Below, one piece after another: positions 14,767 through 17,583 of a stretch of DNA of 17,583 bases (positions are counted from its first letter, which is position 1; every line of letters begins with the position of its first letter). The notes under the pieces were generated by a model. It was not told where the DNA came from. It worked only from the letters and a program-made list of their open reading frames with translations, and did no database searches. Origin of the DNA: JBCBZH01 sp039815415 (GTDB lineage: Bacteria; Bacteroidota; Rhodothermia; Rhodothermales; Rubricoccaceae); contig JBCBZH010000062.1 in NCBI GenBank assembly GCA_039815415.1, forward strand, positions 1-17,583, given 5' to 3'. Both the position numbers and the translations under genes were made by a program.

Positions 14767-16083
14767 CTACAGGCGCTTGAAGACCACGCGCCGGTTCTGC
14801 GCCTTGCCCTCAGCGGTGTCGTTGGATGCGACCGGCTGGCCTTCGCCAAAGCCTGCCGTGGTCATGCGGCCACCGGAGACGCCACGGGCTTCGAGGTAGC
14901 TCTTGACGGCCGCCGCGCGGCGCTCCGAGAGCGACTGGTTGGTGGCGTCCGCGCCGTCCGAGTCGGTGTGGCCCTGGATCTCAATGCGGAGGCCCGAATG
15001 CTGCTGCATCATCTCGACGACCTGATCGAGGTAGCCGCCCGACTCCGGCTTGATGGTCGCGCTGCCCGAGTCGAACCGGATGGCCGTCGTCGAGATCTCG
15101 CCGTTCGAGACGAGGTCGTCGTAGAGCGAGCGCTGGCCGCCCTCGGCGATGCGGATGTCGTCGATGTAGAGGCTGTTGCGGTACACGTTCATGAACACGT
15201 GGATCGCCGAGGCACGAGGAAACTCCCATCGCGGGACGTTCGCCTTGCGGACGCCGTTGACGAACAGCTTGCAGTAGTCGCCGTCGCAGCCGAGCGCGAC
15301 CGAGCCCCACTCATTCTCGCGGTAGCCGCTGGGCTCTCCGGATTCTGCACCACCCCACTTGAGAGCCGCTTGCTGCGTTCTCACTTCGAGGTGCGTCGGC
15401 GGCGGATAGGTGCAGCGCGCGTCGGGTGTGTCGTCGGAGCCGTCCGAGAAGATGTAGATGCGGTCGCGGAGCTGGGGGTCCGTCGTCATCGTGCGGAACT
15501 CGAGGGTGAATCGCTCGGGCAGCGTCTCGGGGAGGCTGATCGTAAAGCACCCGTTGCCGCCCCGGTCGGTGCGTTCGCCCACGCGCAGGACGTTTGTGGC
15601 GGCATCGCCTTCTCCAAGTCGGACGACATCGAGGTTGCCCGCGATGTAGTCGATCCGCGACGGGAAGTTGCCGACGCGCGTGCCTTCGAAGTCGTGCATG
15701 AACAGGACGCGGTCGCCGGGAACGAAGTCGTAGTTGGCCCAGACGTCCATCGGCCCGTTGGCGTCACCGCCAGAGGTGCCACTGCCAGAGGATCCCGAGC
15801 TGTTGCCTGCAGGATCGTAGCCAGATACCGGCTCGCCGTCGGCATTCACCACGACGGGCTCCTGGCCTTGTGCGCGCGCATCCGCGATGCACTCGTCATC
15901 GGTGACGACGCACACGATGGCGTCTTCGGCGAGATCGAGGGTTCGGTTGGCGATCTGGATGGCGCGCTGCTCGACGCGGCGGTCGATGTCACGCTCGACG
16001 CGGTTCTGGACGCGGTCGGCGATGGCACTCGGGGAGCACGCGGAGAGCGCCAGCGCGAGGACGAGAGGGAGGAGGCGGAGCAT
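14767..16083 (-). CDS. OmpA-family lipoprotein with LamG-like middle domain
   Basis: The 438-residue protein begins MLRLLPLVLALALSAC, a lipoprotein signal with lipobox LSAC (Cys16). A charged, probably helical stretch (20-56) and a Ser/Gly linker (about 92-108) follow. Residues about 115-315 look like a LamG/concanavalin-type beta sandwich (FMHDFEGTRVGNFP, RFTLEFRTMTT, KLFVNGVRKANV, SLYIDDIRIAEGG). Residues about 330-438 are an OmpA C-terminal domain: TTAIRFDSGSATIKPES, IQGHTDSDGADATNQSLSER (369-388) and TAGFGEGQPVASNDTAEGKA (409-428), then QNRRV. The residues that contact diaminopimelate in this family (Asp in HTD, Arg in SERR) are present, so peptidoglycan binding is likely. It is placed in the outer membrane, facing the wall. 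Start ATG 16081-16083; no ribosome binding site. The upstream region has the 28-bp shared element. Confidence 0.93.
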   Translation of the reverse strand: MLRLLPLVLALALSACSPSAIADRVQNRVERDIDRRVEQRAIQIANRTLDLAEDAIVCVVTDDECIADARAQGQEPVVVNADGEPVSGYDPAGNSSGSSGSGTSGGDANGPMDVWANYDFVPGDRVLFMHDFEGTRVGNFPSRIDYIAGNLDVVRLGEGDAATNVLRVGERTDRGGNGCFTISLPETLPERFTLEFRTMTTDPQLRDRIYIFSDGSDDTPDARCTYPPPTHLEVRTQQAALKWGGAESGEPSGYRENEWGSVALGCDGDYCKLFVNGVRKANVPRWEFPRASAIHVFMNVYRNSLYIDDIRIAEGGQRSLYDDLVSNGEISTTAIRFDSGSATIKPESGGYLDQVVEMMQQHSGLRIEIQGHTDSDGADATNQSLSERRAAAVKSYLEARGVSGGRMTTAGFGEGQPVASNDTAEGKAQNRRVVFKRL

Positions 16084-16122
16084 GAAACGGTGAGGTCGGT
16101 GGAACGTGCTCTCACGCTAGGG

Positions 16123-16132
16123 CGCCAGCTCG
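16123..16132 (-). repeat. Intergenic copy of the CGAGCTGGCG 10-mer
   Basis: CGCCAGCTCG lies 40 nt upstream of the OmpA-family start codon. It faces the copy at 16268-16277, with a one-mismatch copy (CGCCAGCCCG) at 16193-16202 between them. Confidence 0.8.
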
Positions 16133-16137
16133 TTGGT

Positions 16138-16165
16138 TCGCCTCACCCGATGATGTGATTCGGGG
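16138..16165 (-). promoter_or_regulatory. Shared upstream element, copy 2
   Basis: The plus strand reads TCGCCTCACCCGA, TG, ATGTGATTCG, G, GG, matching 9046-9073 at 25 of 28 positions. It lies 55-82 nt upstream of the OmpA-family ATG. CCCGA and TCGGG form a 5-bp inverted repeat around 9 nt; copy 1 keeps this with one change. A second block, 16185-16201, also matches the region above copy 1 (14 of 17). It may be a promoter or operator common to exported-protein genes. Confidence 0.5.
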
Positions 16166-16235
16166 CCGAAGGGAGTGCGAGGACCTCAGCCTCGCCAGCC
16201 CGTTGCCCTGCCGGGGGGCGCTCCCTATACAGAAC

Positions 16236-16266
16236 CGCCCGGCCGTCCAACGACAGAGGCCGGGCG
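16236..16266 (-). terminator. Strong hairpin downstream of the T9SS cargo gene
   Basis: CGCCCGGCC (16236-16244) and GGCCGGGCG (16258-16266) are perfectly complementary, with a 13-nt loop. The hairpin begins about 32 nt after the stop at 16298. In the minus direction it is followed by GTTCTGTATAG, which is not a U-tract, so termination would be weak or protein-assisted. An exact 10-mer copy (16268-16277) abuts the stem on the side nearer the stop codon. Confidence 0.5.
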
Positions 16267-16267
16267 T

Positions 16268-16277
16268 CGAGCTGGCG
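16268..16277 (+). repeat. Intergenic copy of the CGAGCTGGCG 10-mer
   Basis: This exact copy lies between the stop of the T9SS cargo gene and the hairpin at 16236-16266, 20 nt after the stop. Confidence 0.8.
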
Positions 16278-16297
16278 ACAGGGAGAAGAAGGATGAG

Positions 16298-17581
16298 CTA
16301 CCGGAGCACGGTCAGGCGTAGCGTAGCGCGGTGCTCATGAGCCGCTGTGAGGCGGACGATGTAGGTCCCCTCTGGCAGCTGCTCAGCCTCGAACGGGACC
16401 GTGTGACGGCCTGCGGAGAAGGGGGCGTCTGCGAGGAGGGCCACCTGGCGGCCGAGTAGGTCGAACACGACGAGGTGGACGTCCGTTGCCTCCTCAAGGC
16501 CAAAGACAAGCGTACTGCGCTCGCGAAACGGGTTCGGGGATGCGCCCAAGGCAAGGCCCTGGGTTCCAGGGGCATCCTCGGCGGCGACGAGCTGGTTGAA
16601 GGCGTCGGCGAACGTCGTGCGTTCCTCAGCGGTGGCCCCGCCACCGACCTGCGCGTAGATGTCGTCCTCTGTGGTGTAGACGAGTCCTGCAACCACCTTC
16701 GGCAGAACATCTGCCACCGTCGCCCCGACGCTGGTTGTGCCTTCGAGCAGCACAAACGCGCCTGGTGCATCGGCGAGCGATTCCGGGGGAAGCGCTTGGT
16801 CCCCATTCATGGTCGCGAACACATAGCTGGCCGAGCCTGCGACGAGCCCGGCTGCCTCGGCCGTGTAGATCACCGTGCCCATGTATACATCGAAGGTGGC
16901 GAACGAGCACAGCGTGAGGTCCCCGGGTGCTGTGGAGGCGTTCAAGATCTCCGCGAACTCGCCGTAGGTGGCATCGTCGCCGGTGGCGTCGAAGGTGCCG
17001 AACGAGAGGGGCGCGTCCATCGTGCATGCCATCGGCTGCAGGTCCCCTCCCACGGTGCTGCCGGTGGGGCCTTCGATGCGGGCCGTGTACGTGCCCCCCG
17101 TTCCCAGGAATCCTGCCACGACGAGAACGTAGTTGCCCGACGTGAGGTCGATCGGCAGCCCGGTCCCGGGCGTCTCATTTCCGATTCCGAGGAAGTGGTC
17201 GCAGGCGCTCGCGGGATTGAACGTACCGTCGTACACGAGGAGGACCGTGTCGTCCGTGTCGGCAATCGTCTGGATCGGTTCGATGACGCTCACGGTGTGA
17301 GGACCATCGGTGTCGGTGGCAAACACGGTGGCCTCATAGGGCTCCGATCTGTCGCCGAGAACGCAGGCGGCTCCGGTGGATCCAAAGAGGGGAAGCACGG
17401 CCATGGGTGCCTCGACCGTGCTTCCAGGTACGTCAAAGCGATTCGTTTGAGCGTTTGGGGCGTGCACACCGAGCCCCATGAGGAAGACGCGCAATAGAGG
17501 GGCGGAAACGCTGCGCTGATATGGGCCCGCCTCCGGCTCTGGCCAACGGCCACGGCCCCTCGTATAGTCTGGCCGAACCAA
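16298..17581 (-). CDS. Secreted protein with T9SS type A C-terminal sorting domain; 5' end uncertain
   Basis: About 427 residues are readable. The C-terminal 85 or so are a Por/T9SS sorting domain: GASPNPFRERSTLVFGL, VHLVVFDLLGRQVALL, SAGRHTVPFEAEQLPEGTYI and a final RATLRLTVLR. This directs export across the outer membrane and surface attachment or release by the type IX system. Residues about 80-170 (VLLVYDGTFNPASACDHFLG, SGNYVLVVAGFLGTGGTYTA) resemble beta-sandwich modules common in such cargo. The middle (about 170-330) is not recognised, and no catalytic motif is seen. The start is unclear: the frame is open to the window edge, the first candidate is TTG at 17581, and the first ATG (17479) falls inside the hydrophobic stretch PLLRVFLMGLG. 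A TTG at 17492-17494 would give a short signal, MRVFLMGLGVHAPNAQ. The gene may therefore be complete or 5' truncated. The stop is TAG at 16298. Confidence 0.85.
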   Translation of the reverse strand: MVRPDYTRGRGRWPEPEAGPYQRSVSAPLLRVFLMGLGVHAPNAQTNRFDVPGSTVEAPMAVLPLFGSTGAACVLGDRSEPYEATVFATDTDGPHTVSVIEPIQTIADTDDTVLLVYDGTFNPASACDHFLGIGNETPGTGLPIDLTSGNYVLVVAGFLGTGGTYTARIEGPTGSTVGGDLQPMACTMDAPLSFGTFDATGDDATYGEFAEILNASTAPGDLTLCSFATFDVYMGTVIYTAEAAGLVAGSASYVFATMNGDQALPPESLADAPGAFVLLEGTTSVGATVADVLPKVVAGLVYTTEDDIYAQVGGGATAEERTTFADAFNQLVAAEDAPGTQGLALGASPNPFRERSTLVFGLEEATDVHLVVFDLLGRQVALLADAPFSAGRHTVPFEAEQLPEGTYIVRLTAAHEHRATLRLTVLR

Positions 17582-17583
17582 CC

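Larger units (their letters stand above)
1110..16277. repeat. Dispersed 10-mer CGAGCTGGCG, 15 exact copies across the window
   Basis: Exact copies as CGAGCTGGCG on the plus strand begin at 1791, 4548, 6288, 7018, 10468, 11034, 14540 and 16268. As the reverse complement CGCCAGCTCG they begin at 1110, 6775, 7195, 9117, 10139, 10940 and 16123. One-mismatch copies begin at 9188, 13725, 13749 and 16193. The base before the motif is most often T (9 of 15), giving TCGAGCTGGCG. Inside genes the motif falls in different phases and encodes different peptides (VELA, ASS, RAGE, RQLE, PAR), so protein sequence does not explain it. Orientation is balanced, 8 to 7. Five of the 15 copies are in the roughly 7% of the window that is non-coding. 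Confidence 0.85.

Noticed and set aside
14527..16158. Plus-strand open frame of 543 codons opposite the OmpA-family gene
   Set aside because: It is antisense to a gene with intact OmpA motifs and has no recognisable domain or signal peptide.
17555..17583. TTGGTT...TATACG promoter-like words at the right edge on the minus strand
   Set aside because: Spacing between the two words is about 9 nt, too short for a sigma-70 promoter, and they lie inside the open frame of the T9SS cargo gene.

Overview
The window is a GC-rich bacterial chromosome segment. Taken together, four things point to a Rhodothermota/Bacteroidota-type organism, perhaps of the Rubricoccaceae kind: a type IX secretion (T9SS) C-terminal sorting domain at the right end, a periplasmic beta-propeller/Y_Y_Y sensor kinase, many small exported lipoproteins, and mostly absent Shine-Dalgarno sequences. 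This placement is inference from gene content, not from a marker gene.

Left part (1-3455): the 3' part of a hybrid histidine kinase (HATPase-REC-REC) enters from the left edge. It is followed in the same frame, directly after its stop codon, by the C-terminal half of a further REC domain that has lost its N-terminal half. A long-chain acyl-CoA synthetase converges on it from the other strand and ends 1 nt away.

Middle left (3456-8997): a divergent intergenic region leads into an exported membrane protein of unknown function. Next comes an unusual exported protein that joins a TonB-receptor plug domain, a PKD-like domain and a short beta-rich C-terminus. Converging on it from the right is a tight minus-strand operon: a 567-residue secreted protein followed by three small lipoproteins that look like diverged tandem paralogues.

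Middle right (9212-14517): a two-component pair, made of a propeller sensor kinase and a NarL/LuxR-type response regulator, lies downstream of two tandem paralogous exported proteins with SH3-like features. All four are on the minus strand.

Right part (14518-17583): an OmpA-family lipoprotein with a LamG-like middle domain, then a secreted T9SS cargo protein whose start is unclear and may lie at or beyond the edge.

The most striking non-genic signal is the 10-mer CGAGCTGGCG. It occurs 15 times exactly (both orientations) in 17.6 kb, inside genes in several reading phases and, at higher density, in intergenic gaps, where copies tend to face each other as inverted pairs. A second signal is a 28-bp element (25/28 identical) found about 50-80 nt upstream of two separate minus-strand genes for exported proteins. 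No tRNA, rRNA, CRISPR array or insertion sequence was recognised.
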